Origin: Bacteroidia bacterium
Lineage (GTDB): Bacteria > Bacteroidota > Bacteroidia > Flavobacteriales > Flavobacteriaceae
NCBI GenBank assembly: GCA_030429455.1
Contig: JAUIFC010000001.1
Span: forward strand, 27,123 to 91,122
Reading direction: 5' to 3'
Length of the DNA: 64,000 bases
The position numbers and the translations under genes were made by a program. The notes under the pieces were generated by a model that did not search any database, was not told where the DNA came from, and saw only the letters and a list, made by a program, of their open reading frames with translations. Position 1 is the stretch's first letter, and each line of letters opens with the position of its first letter. Shown in pieces: positions 17,188 through 25,263 of this stretch.

Positions 17188-17841
17188 GTGAAGATAAATG
17201 TTATCATAGTAGGTTCTGGAAGTCATGCTGCAGAATTGAGGGACTATATAAACCATAACAACCAAGCCCGTCCCAATGAAATAATTGAGGTAAAAGGTTA
17301 TATAGATGATGATCAAAAATCTTATAAACACTATGGTTTTAAAGAGCCGTTTTTAGGACAAATTAAGGATCACGTTGTTTTAAAAGATTGTAAATACTTA
17401 ATGGGTATTGCCAATTTGGATTATCGTGAAACAATTATTGAGCTTTTGGAAAGCAAAGGTGCGGAATTTATAGGATTAATTCATCCCACCGCGATTATCT
17501 CGCCAACAGCAGAAATTCATCCCACTACAGTTGTTTCTCACAATGCATCAGTTGGTGCAAAAGTGAAAGTTGGTAAATACAATTTATTAAATTCCAGATG
17601 TACAATAGGGCATGACTCTGTCATCGGAGATTTAAACTTTATAAGTCCACAAGCTGCAATCTCAGGTTTTACAAAAATTGGTAACGGCAACTTGATTGGA
17701 ACAAATGCTTGCACTCTTCCTGATGTGCAAATAGGAGATCGAAATAAAATAACAGCGGGCATGGTTATTTTCAAAAATATCTCAGACGATAATATTGTTT
17801 TGTTTAGATATAAAGAAAAACTAATAATTAAAAAAGGGTAA
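17188..17841 (+). CDS. NeuD/PglD-like sugar O- or N-acyltransferase
   Basis: This is a 217-residue protein with an N-terminal nucleotide-sugar-binding fold (VIIVGSGSHAAELRDYI) and a C-terminal left-handed beta helix of hexapeptide repeats from about residue 98 to 200. His142 in TIGHDSVIGD sits where PglD has its catalytic histidine. Family members acetylate sialic acid or UDP-4-amino sugars using acetyl-CoA. With a DegT aminotransferase at the left edge and a PglC-like transferase at 20038, an N-acyl-4-amino-6-deoxy sugar is a reasonable product. It could also take its acyl group from the neighbouring ACP. GTG is the only plausible start. Confidence 0.82.
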   Translation: MKINVIIVGSGSHAAELRDYINHNNQARPNEIIEVKGYIDDDQKSYKHYGFKEPFLGQIKDHVVLKDCKYLMGIANLDYRETIIELLESKGAEFIGLIHPTAIISPTAEIHPTTVVSHNASVGAKVKVGKYNLLNSRCTIGHDSVIGDLNFISPQAAISGFTKIGNGNLIGTNACTLPDVQIGDRNKITAGMVIFKNISDDNIVLFRYKEKLIIKKG

Positions 17842-17913
17842 TTGTTTTGTTCCTTAAACACTTCAATCAACTTAATAAAGTAATATTTAAGTTTTCTTGC
17901 TGAAAATTCAGAG

Positions 17914-19062
17914 ATGATACAACTGATAAAAAATCATTTAAAAAACATAGGCGGTTGGACAACCAATAGGAAATTGGTCTGTTTTGCTGTAGACGACTAT
18001 GGCAATGTAAGAGTAAATGATAAAAAATCCTTGGATGTATTATTAAGTAATGGGTTAGAAAAGACGGATAGATTCGACCAATTCGATAGCTTGTGTACCA
18101 AAGAAGACTACTTACAACTATTTAAAGTGTTAAAGAGTGTCAAGGACAAGAATAGTAATCCAGCAATTTTTACAACCTATGCACTAAGTTCCAATATTGA
18201 TTTTAAAAAAGTATTATCCAACGGCAAGAATTATGAATATGAACTATTACCTGCGACATATCAGAGATTAGAAAAAGAAAATCATAAATATAAGGACACA
18301 TGGAATTTAGTTTTAGAAGGAATTAACTCCAAGTTGATAAAACCTCAATTCCACGGTAGAGAACATCTTAATATAAAATTGTTTGAATACCACTTAAGAG
18401 AAAACACGGATATTTTTAGACTAAATTTAGAAAACAATTCGTATGCAGGAATACCCAAAGCACCAAAATTTCCAACAATAGGATTCACTCAGTCTTTTTC
18501 ATTTTGGGATGAGTCTGAAGTAGAGAAACACAAAGAAATAATTAAAGATGGGTTAACAAACTTTGAAAAAGTTTACGGCTATAAATCAATTACATTTACA
18601 CCACCTGCTCAACAATTGCATCCAAAGTTATACAAAGACCTAGAAGCTCTAGGTGTAAAATCCATAGACAAGCCCAGAAAAGTCAAAAGACATTTGGGGC
18701 AATCCGTATATGCTTTGGAAGTTAATAAGTTGGGTATTAAGCAGAACCAAAATCACGTAAGTATGGTTAGAAATGTAGTTTTCGAACCATCAGAAAATAG
18801 GGTAAATAATTGGGTGAACTACACATTCGATCAAGTCGAAGCAGCTTTTAGAACCAAAAAACCAGCAATAATTAGTTCTCATAGAGTTAATTTTTGCGGA
18901 CACATTAGCCCAGAAAATAGAGACAATAGTTTAACACAATTGGAAGAATTATTAAATAAGATTGCATCTAGATATCCTGATGTTGAGTTTATTTCTGTTG
19001 ATCAACTAGCAAAAGAGATTATAAATACTAACCCGAGTCAAAAAATTAGTAGTGAAACTTAA
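17914..19062 (+). CDS. NodB-fold polysaccharide deacetylase-like protein, ESDDWGS family, paralog 3 (diverged)
   Basis: This 382-residue protein is the third member of the family found at 1545 and 3925. The first motif has changed from ESDDWGS to AVDDYGN but keeps the Asp pair. HGREHLNIK keeps the two metal histidines, and ISSHRVNFCGHISPENRD keeps the late block. The third-motif region is TPPAQQLHP. The ligands are complete, so it is probably active, perhaps on another substrate. It overlaps the next gene, an ATP-grasp protein, by 11 bases, unlike the other two, which precede glycosyltransferases. Confidence 0.6.
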   Translation: MIQLIKNHLKNIGGWTTNRKLVCFAVDDYGNVRVNDKKSLDVLLSNGLEKTDRFDQFDSLCTKEDYLQLFKVLKSVKDKNSNPAIFTTYALSSNIDFKKVLSNGKNYEYELLPATYQRLEKENHKYKDTWNLVLEGINSKLIKPQFHGREHLNIKLFEYHLRENTDIFRLNLENNSYAGIPKAPKFPTIGFTQSFSFWDESEVEKHKEIIKDGLTNFEKVYGYKSITFTPPAQQLHPKLYKDLEALGVKSIDKPRKVKRHLGQSVYALEVNKLGIKQNQNHVSMVRNVVFEPSENRVNNWVNYTFDQVEAAFRTKKPAIISSHRVNFCGHISPENRDNSLTQLEELLNKIASRYPDVEFISVDQLAKEIINTNPSQKISSET

Positions 19063-20038
19063 GCGATTATTATATTTCTTTTATTATCTCAAAAAAATGA
19101 ATTGGGATCTACTAAGAAAATTTCAAAATTATTTGAAATCTAAGTATAATATTTCTGTAGTTAAGCAATGGTATGATATATTAATCAATTCTCTGAAATA
19201 TAATATTTCAATTTTAGAGTATTATCAGTTTGGTTTTTTTAAGATGTCTCATCAAGAAAAACTAAGTTGGGCTGGCACTGGTACAATGTACGAGTTTCAA
19301 CTAAAAGCAAACCCACCTAAAGAAAGAGAAATATTAGACGATAAACGTTTATTTAATCAGAAGTATTCAAAATTTATACCTAATAAAATTTTTCCATTGG
19401 ATAAATTGAATCCTACTGTAATTAAAGATCTCTTACAGAATAAAAAATTGGTTTTTAAAGATGCAACTGGGAAATGTGGTTCAGGAGTTTTGATTAAGAA
19501 TACCAGTGAATTAAGTGAAGACACGTTCATACAGTTTATGGAAAAGGAAGGGTTTGATATGGTAGAGACATTTATCAAACAACACGAAAAAATAAATTCA
19601 CTATCGCCGTCGGCGGTTAATACGATAAGAATTTTCACTAATATTAATGAAAAAGGAGAAGTAGAAATACTAGGTTGTAGAATGAGAATATCTGTAGATT
19701 GTGAGGTGGATAATATGGCTGCTGGAAATCTTGCAGCCCCAATCGATACGAATACAGGAATAATAAATGGTTCTGGAGTATATTCTGACATTACAAAGAC
19801 CGAAGAATCTGTGCATCCAATTACTGGAACGCCTATAATTGGTTTTGAAATTCCTTGTTGGAAAGAGATTTTAGACATGGTAAAAGAAGCTTCTCTCATG
19901 TACCCTCAAAACAAGTCAATTGGTTGGGATGTTGTTCTAACAGAAAACGGGCCAGGATTGATAGAAGGTAACCATGATTGGTGTAAGTTAGTTTGGCAAT
20001 TGCCGGTGAATAAAGGTTTAAAAGAATTGTTGAATTAA
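19052..20038 (+). CDS. Sugar-transfer-associated ATP-grasp protein
   Basis: This 328-residue protein resembles the ATPgrasp_ST family found near sugar transferases. LVFKDATGKCGSGVLI near residue 131 is the ATP loop. SPSAVNTIRIFTNI near residue 187 is the family's typical strand. GWDVVLTENGPGLIEGNHDWC near residue 291 holds the Mg-binding Glu and Asn. The start may be GTG 19052 or the in-frame ATG at residue 16 (19097). It shares one base with the following initiating sugar transferase, so it may modify a sugar before or after priming. The reaction is unknown. Confidence 0.75.
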   Translation: MKLKRLLYFFYYLKKMNWDLLRKFQNYLKSKYNISVVKQWYDILINSLKYNISILEYYQFGFFKMSHQEKLSWAGTGTMYEFQLKANPPKEREILDDKRLFNQKYSKFIPNKIFPLDKLNPTVIKDLLQNKKLVFKDATGKCGSGVLIKNTSELSEDTFIQFMEKEGFDMVETFIKQHEKINSLSPSAVNTIRIFTNINEKGEVEILGCRMRISVDCEVDNMAAGNLAAPIDTNTGIINGSGVYSDITKTEESVHPITGTPIIGFEIPCWKEILDMVKEASLMYPQNKSIGWDVVLTENGPGLIEGNHDWCKLVWQLPVNKGLKELLN

Positions 20039-20655
20039 TGAAAGGAAATATATATCTAAATATCATCAAGCCAGCTATAGATTTTCTACTTAGTTTACTT
20101 TTTCTTATTATTTTAAGTCCTGTTTTTTTTATTGTTTTAGTATTATTGTCTATCGTTAACAGTGGTAAACCATTCTTTTTTCATGAAAGACCAGGTAAGG
20201 ATGAGCGAATTTTTAAAGTGATAAAATTTAAAACCATGACGGATAAAAAGGATAGTAATGGCAAATTACTTCCGGATAATGAAAGGATCACAAAAGTAGG
20301 TGCATTTATTAGAAAAACATCTCTTGACGAAATCCCTCAGTTGATAAATGTACTATTGGGAGATATGAGTTTAGTAGGGCCACGACCTCTTCTTGTCAGA
20401 TATTTAGACCTTTATTCTGATGACCAGAAGAGAAGACATTGGGTTAAGCCCGGTATAACTGGATTAGCACAAGTTAGTGGTAGAAATTCTATTCCTTGGA
20501 AAAGAAAATTTGAATTAGATATACAATATGTCGATAATCTTTCTTTCAATTTAGATGCTAAGATTATTATGCATACGATTAATAAAGTAATTAAAAGAGA
20601 AGGTGTCAATCAAACAAGCGAAAGACCAATGCAACCCTTTAATAGTCAAAATTAA
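20038..20655 (+). CDS. Initiating sugar-phosphate transferase (PglC/WcaJ-C-type)
   Basis: This is a 205-residue polyprenyl-phosphate sugar-1-phosphate transferase of the bacterial sugar transferase family. One N-terminal re-entrant hydrophobic helix spans about residues 10-40. KVIKFKTMTD, RKTSLDEIPQLINVLLGDMS and VGPRPLLVRYL follow, then KPGITGLAQVSGRN. The short form lacking extra membrane helices matches PglC, which acts on UDP-diacetamido-trideoxyhexose. It begins glycan assembly on undecaprenyl phosphate at the inner membrane. A second such enzyme lies at 22633. Confidence 0.92.
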   Translation: MKGNIYLNIIKPAIDFLLSLLFLIILSPVFFIVLVLLSIVNSGKPFFFHERPGKDERIFKVIKFKTMTDKKDSNGKLLPDNERITKVGAFIRKTSLDEIPQLINVLLGDMSLVGPRPLLVRYLDLYSDDQKRRHWVKPGITGLAQVSGRNSIPWKRKFELDIQYVDNLSFNLDAKIIMHTINKVIKREGVNQTSERPMQPFNSQN

Positions 20656-20667
20656 AAAAACAAAACT

Positions 20668-21732
20668 ATGAACATCTTAATAAACGGAGTCGGTGGACCA
20701 ACACCAAGAAGTATAGCAAGAACTTTAAGACAGTTCACAGATTACAAAAATCTTAAACTTTTTGGTACAGACATCAATAGATTGGCTTATGGTCTATATG
20801 AAAGTGATTTGTATGATAAGACTTTTATAGTACCACCAGCAAAGCATGAAGATTATTGGACTACCATAGAACAAATTATTAAAGAGAACAACATAGAGTT
20901 AGCTTTGGTACATCCAGAACTCGAAGTGTTAGAGTGGTCAAGAAGACATACAGAAACAAATGATTTGCCATGTAAAGCCTTTTTGCCAAATCATGAGTTA
21001 TGTAAAGTGCTTATCGACAAATCAAGAATGACAGAATTACTTGAGCAAACCGATTTAGTTCCAAAATCTTATGTTTTTAATTCAGGAATTCAAGATTTCA
21101 CGGAGCTTGAAACAACATTGAAGTATCCGTTTTGGGTTAGGGCTACAGAAGGTTCAAGTGGGTTGGGCTCTTTAAAAGTAAACGATCGGGCAGAACTCCA
21201 GAATTGGATAAATATAAACCCTAAAGTTGATGTTTTCATAAGTAGTACATTTTTGCCAGGAAGAAATTTAGGAGTAAAATTATTGTACTATAAAGGGAAA
21301 TTAATTCGCTCTGCCTCAGCAGAAAGAGTTAAGTATATTATGTCAAAGGTTGCACCTTCTGGTATAACAGGTAATACAAGTTATGGCAGATTGTTAAATG
21401 AACAAAATCTTGTCGATGTTGCTGATGAGGCAATGCAAATATTATTTAAAAAATTAGGCGTCGAACAACATGGATTTTTCACAGCCGATTTTAAGGAAGA
21501 TGAAAATGGGAAACCATATCTAACAGAAGTCAATGTTCGAATGGTAGCCTTTAATCTAGCTTTTGCCGCTGGAGGAGCAAATTTTACCAAAGACATCGTT
21601 GATCTGCTAATGGATGATACTTCTGTTACTCAAGAGTATAAAATGTACGAATTTGAACCTGAGACAATTTTTCTAAGGGATGTAGACGCAATCCCATTAC
21701 TCATGAAAGAAAGCGATTTATTTCCGAAATGA
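20668..21732 (+). CDS. ATP-grasp protein, CarB-like, coupled to PurU
   Basis: This is a 354-residue ATP-grasp enzyme. The N-terminus MNILINGVGGPTPRSIARTL is a Rossmann-like pre-ATP-grasp domain. FWVRATEGSSGLGSLKV near residue 155 is the ATP loop, with Arg in the place often held by Lys, and PYLTEVNVRMVAFNLAFAAGG near residue 284 holds the Mg-binding residues. Its stop overlaps the PurU start by 4 bases (ATGA). ATP-grasp PurT uses formate to formylate an amine, so pairing with PurU hints at formate as its carboxylate. That is a hypothesis; other carboxylates are equally possible. Confidence 0.75.
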   Translation: MNILINGVGGPTPRSIARTLRQFTDYKNLKLFGTDINRLAYGLYESDLYDKTFIVPPAKHEDYWTTIEQIIKENNIELALVHPELEVLEWSRRHTETNDLPCKAFLPNHELCKVLIDKSRMTELLEQTDLVPKSYVFNSGIQDFTELETTLKYPFWVRATEGSSGLGSLKVNDRAELQNWININPKVDVFISSTFLPGRNLGVKLLYYKGKLIRSASAERVKYIMSKVAPSGITGNTSYGRLLNEQNLVDVADEAMQILFKKLGVEQHGFFTADFKEDENGKPYLTEVNVRMVAFNLAFAAGGANFTKDIVDLLMDDTSVTQEYKMYEFEPETIFLRDVDAIPLLMKESDLFPK

Positions 21733-22586
21733 ATTCTTCTATAATTCTTCTGATTTATTGCAAGGATAGTAGAAATATTATTGCAAAGGTCACTAATTTT
21801 ATTTCGGATAATTCTGGAAACATTACCTACTTAGACCAGCATGTAGATAAGGATCAAAATATCTTTTTCATGAGGTTGGAGTTCGAAATTACAGGTGACA
21901 ACTTTTCAATTGACGAGTTTAAATTAAAATTTGAAAGTGATTTATCCGAGAAATTTGATATGAACTGGAGTATGGCTACTTCTCAGGACAGATTGAAAAT
22001 GGCTATTTTTGTATCAAAATATGATCATTGTTTATACGATTTATTGGCAAGGTACAGATCAAACGAACTGAATGTTGAAATACCATTTATAGTAAGCAAT
22101 CATCCAGATTTAAAATTAATTTCAGATAATTTTGAAATTCCGTTTTACCATATACCAGTTGCCAAAGAAACAAAAGCCCAAGCAGAAGAAAAGCAGCTTG
22201 AACTATTACAAGAGCATAACATAGACTTTGTTGTTTTGGCAAGGTACATGCAAATAGTGACACCAAAACTAATTGACAGATTTGCTAACAAAATTATAAA
22301 CATTCATCACTCCTTTTTGCCTGCTTTTGTTGGTGCAAAGCCTTATCATTCTGCCTTTAAAAGAGGGGTTAAAATTATTGGAGCTACGAGTCATTATATA
22401 ACCGAAGACTTGGATGCAGGTCCTATAATAGCGCAAGATGTTTCTCCAGTTTCACATACATATTCCATAAAAGATTTAATTGCTAAAGGCAGAGATTTAG
22501 AAAAAATAGTCTTGTCCAATGCTGTAAAGCTTCATTCTGACAGAAAAGTAATGGTATATAATAATAAGACAGTTATCTTTTCTTAG
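21729..22586 (+). CDS. purU: Formyltetrahydrofolate deformylase
   Basis: This 285-residue enzyme hydrolyses 10-formyl-THF to THF and formate. An ACT domain covers about residues 5-80. The formyl-transferase fold follows, with Asn191 and His193 in NIHHSFLPAF and Asp229 in DLDAGPI. The spacings of 2 and 36 equal those of PurN Asn106, His108 and Asp144. The sequence is canonical for PurU rather than for sugar formyltransferases such as ArnA or VioF. It is odd here, inside a polysaccharide operon and coupled to an ATP-grasp gene. It may supply formate for a local reaction. Confidence 0.9.
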   Translation: MNSSIILLIYCKDSRNIIAKVTNFISDNSGNITYLDQHVDKDQNIFFMRLEFEITGDNFSIDEFKLKFESDLSEKFDMNWSMATSQDRLKMAIFVSKYDHCLYDLLARYRSNELNVEIPFIVSNHPDLKLISDNFEIPFYHIPVAKETKAQAEEKQLELLQEHNIDFVVLARYMQIVTPKLIDRFANKIINIHHSFLPAFVGAKPYHSAFKRGVKIIGATSHYITEDLDAGPIIAQDVSPVSHTYSIKDLIAKGRDLEKIVLSNAVKLHSDRKVMVYNNKTVIFS

Positions 22587-22632
22587 TTCTAACTCTTTCA
22601 TTTTAAATTAGAAAAGCAAAGTTAGATTTCAA

Positions 22633-23211
22633 TTGTTGCAAAAAAGAGTTTTCGACGTATTTTGTTCATTCATAGGTTTGACTCTATTGTTCGTTCCATT
22701 GGTAATAATTTTAGTTGTTACCTCAATTGACACAAAATCTTTTGGAGTAATTGCTCAAACTCGAATTGGCCTATATGCTAAAAAATTCAAACTTTTTAAG
22801 TTTAAAACCATGAAAGATGATGAGTTTTCTAACAATTACACTACAACCATAAATGATCCCAGAGTAACAAAAATTGGCAGATTTTTACGTAAAACGAAAT
22901 TAGATGAATTGCCTCAGCTATGGAATGTTTTAATTGGTGATATGAGTTTGGTAGGACCGCGACCCGATGTTCCTGGTTATGCGGACAAGCTCAAGGGAGA
23001 GGATAGAATAGTTTTAACTGTAAGACCGGGCATTACTGGACCTGCATCGCTTTACTTTAAAAATGAAGAAACTTTATTGGCCAAACAAAACGACCCTAAA
23101 CGGTATAATGATGAGGTCATTTGGCCTCAAAAAGTAAAAATTAATAGAAATTATATTTTAGAATACTCTTTCAAAAAGGACTTGATGTACATCTTTAAGA
23201 CCATAATCTAA
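22633..23211 (+). CDS. Second initiating sugar-phosphate transferase
   Basis: This 192-residue member of the bacterial sugar transferase family is distinct from the one at 20038. It has an N-terminal membrane hairpin (about residues 8-30), KLFKFKTMKDD, RKTKLDELPQLWNVLIGDMS and VGPRPDVPGYADKL. The ending TGPASLYFKNEE differs from the TGLAQVSGR type and suggests another sugar. There are two adjacent TTG candidates (22633 and 22636) and no ATG. A 46-base gap separates it from purU. It may prime a second glycan or replace the first enzyme. Confidence 0.9.
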   Translation: MLQKRVFDVFCSFIGLTLLFVPLVIILVVTSIDTKSFGVIAQTRIGLYAKKFKLFKFKTMKDDEFSNNYTTTINDPRVTKIGRFLRKTKLDELPQLWNVLIGDMSLVGPRPDVPGYADKLKGEDRIVLTVRPGITGPASLYFKNEETLLAKQNDPKRYNDEVIWPQKVKINRNYILEYSFKKDLMYIFKTII

Positions 23212-23371
23212 TCTCTTTGATTGGTTTGAAGGTATGTGTAATGCCTTTTCGAAGTATTTTTAGTAATTGTAAAAAAGGTGAAAAAAATGATTAGGAATTA
23301 CTTTATATATTGCAATTTTAAAATCAAAATGCACGCGATTTTTTATATTAAAATACAGAAAACTAAATAAA

Positions 23372-24373
23372 GTGAAATCAGAAGTTTTTCAAAAGTTACT
23401 AAACAAAAAAGTTCTTGTTACGGGCGCAGCTGGATTTATCGGTTCTAATTTGTGTGAATATTTGTTGAACAACAATGTTCATGTCAGAGCACTTGACAAT
23501 TTTGCGACTGGTCATAAGCACAATTTAAATAGCATCTTGGAGCATCCAAATTTTGAATTTGTCGAAGGAGATATAAGGGATTTGGAGACTTGTCAGAAGA
23601 CATGTAAAGGTATCGATTTTGTACTGCACCAGGCAGCTCTAGGTTCTGTACCTCGTTCAATCGAAGACCCTATAACTTCGAATCAGGCTAATATCAATGG
23701 TTTTCTTAACATGCTTGTGGCTTCAAGAGATCAACGGGTAAAACGTTTTGTATATGCGGCAAGTTCTTCCACCTACGGCGATTCCAAATCTTTACCAAAA
23801 GTTGAAGATGTTATTGGAAACCCACTTTCGCCTTATGCAATTACAAAGTATGTAAACGAATTATATGCTCAAAATTTTAAATTGACATACGATTTAGATA
23901 CAATTGGTTTAAGGTATTTTAATGTGTTTGGTAGAAAACAGGACCCAAACGGCGCATATGCCGCAGTTATTCCAAAGTTTGTCATCAAATTGATAAACCA
24001 CGAAAGCCCGAGAATTAATGGCGACGGAACTTATTCAAGAGATTTTACCTACATCGATAATGTCATTCAGATGAATGTGCTTGCTATTACCACAGAAAAT
24101 CACGATGCTTTGAATCAAGTTTATAATACCGCCGTTGGCGACAGAACAACCATAAAGGATATGGCTGAGCTATTGAAGCAATACCTTTCAGAATTTGATT
24201 CGGACATCAGCAAAGTTGAAATAACACATGGTCCTAACCGAAAGGGAGACGTACCACACTCTTTAGCTTCTATCGAAAAAGCTCAAAAATTGATGGGCTA
24301 TCAACCGTCACATGAGTTTAAAAAAGGATTAAAGGAAGCTGTGAAATGGTACTGGAAAACTTACAAAAAATAA
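23372..24373 (+). CDS. UDP-GlcNAc 4-epimerase-like SDR (WbpP/TviC type)
   Basis: This is a 333-residue extended SDR. The NAD loop is VTGAAGFIGSN (Gly18, Gly21, Gly24). The catalytic pair is Tyr155 and Lys159 in SPYAITKY, with Ser132 upstream. QAALGSVPRSIEDPITSNQANI near residue 87 is characteristic of WbpP and TviC, which interconvert UDP-GlcNAc and UDP-GalNAc or the uronic acids. The start is GTG. It is the last gene of the locus, followed by a strong terminator, and has a 160-base leader with no clear gene. Confidence 0.85.
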   Translation: MKSEVFQKLLNKKVLVTGAAGFIGSNLCEYLLNNNVHVRALDNFATGHKHNLNSILEHPNFEFVEGDIRDLETCQKTCKGIDFVLHQAALGSVPRSIEDPITSNQANINGFLNMLVASRDQRVKRFVYAASSSTYGDSKSLPKVEDVIGNPLSPYAITKYVNELYAQNFKLTYDLDTIGLRYFNVFGRKQDPNGAYAAVIPKFVIKLINHESPRINGDGTYSRDFTYIDNVIQMNVLAITTENHDALNQVYNTAVGDRTTIKDMAELLKQYLSEFDSDISKVEITHGPNRKGDVPHSLASIEKAQKLMGYQPSHEFKKGLKEAVKWYWKTYKK

Positions 24374-24397
24374 GCTAAGGAATTTTTCCTAAAGTAC

Positions 24398-24440
24398 AAA
24401 TAAGCTGTCTCGATATGGAGACAGCTTATTTGTTTTTATT
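24398..24440 (+). terminator. Strong rho-independent terminator ending the polysaccharide locus
   Basis: A 13-base perfect inverted repeat (24398-24410 and 24419-24431) encloses an 8-base loop and is followed by a T-rich tract. It lies 24 bases after the epimerase stop and marks the right border of the polysaccharide operon. Confidence 0.88.
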
Positions 24441-24579
24441 AGGTTTTGGAATTAGGCATAAACGCAATAGTTTTTATAGCTAAGCAGTTTATGTCATGTG
24501 TTAATCCATGTTTATCGATTTTTTTTTTTGTTTTTGATAAAGAACCTCAATTTCGTCTAGAATTTTAAATCAAATAGAT

Positions 24580-25263
24580 ATGAAAACAAAAAGTGTAATT
24601 TTCTTATTAGGACTTTTATTCCTAAATTCATGTATAGTGAGGTCACTGAATCCCTTCTATACACAAGACAAGATTAAATATGAACCTGCTTTGTTAGGAG
24701 AATGGACCACTAAAACCTCAAAATGGAAATTTCAATCTTTTAAGATGCTTTGGCTTGAAGACAAAAAGAAAGATAAACAAATCTCCCTAGAAGATAAACA
24801 AATCTTTGAGCTATATAAAGATTCTTATATTGTTGAATATCAAAAAACAAGCAGTTCAAATAAAATAGAAGATATGGGATTTAGCAATTTTGTAGTTACA
24901 CCTTTTAAAGTGAATGATGATATTTTGTTGAATTTTTATCCTTTGGAATACGAAACAGAAAGTCTAGACAATCTTGTGGCTCAACATATTTTGAATACCA
25001 ATTCTGTTTGTCTCGTTGAATTTTTAGAAAAAGGAATGATTAAATTAAAATGGCTTGATGAAGACGTAATAAACCGTCTAATTGATGAGGAAAAGTTGAA
25101 GATTAAACATGAAAAAATTGGGATTGACCAGAGCGATTTAATTTTAACAGCAAGTAGCGAAGAATTATATCGCTTCTTAGAAAAGTTTTTAAAATCTGAT
25201 ATTGAAGATAAATGGGAGCAAGATCAAACTTACACCTTAAACAAAATAGATGTTAGAGATTGA
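24580..25263 (+). CDS. Lipoprotein of unknown function
   Basis: This 227-residue protein has a lipoprotein signal peptide ending at LFLNSC (Cys18). The mature part is charged and shows no domain I recognise; it repeats short blocks with K, D and E. The gene overlaps the downstream LytS-type histidine kinase by 14 bases and so is probably co-made with it. It may be a sensor accessory protein or a target of that system. Neither role can be shown from sequence. Confidence 0.75.
   Translation: MKTKSVIFLLGLLFLNSCIVRSLNPFYTQDKIKYEPALLGEWTTKTSKWKFQSFKMLWLEDKKKDKQISLEDKQIFELYKDSYIVEYQKTSSSNKIEDMGFSNFVVTPFKVNDDILLNFYPLEYETESLDNLVAQHILNTNSVCLVEFLEKGMIKLKWLDEDVINRLIDEEKLKIKHEKIGIDQSDLILTASSEELYRFLEKFLKSDIEDKWEQDQTYTLNKIDVRD

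Noticed and set aside
19357..19899. 180-codon open frame on the minus strand
   Set aside because: It is antisense to the ATP-grasp gene at 19052, whose motifs are intact; the minus frame has no recognisable domain and is rich in Ser, Ile and Pro, as expected of a shadow frame.
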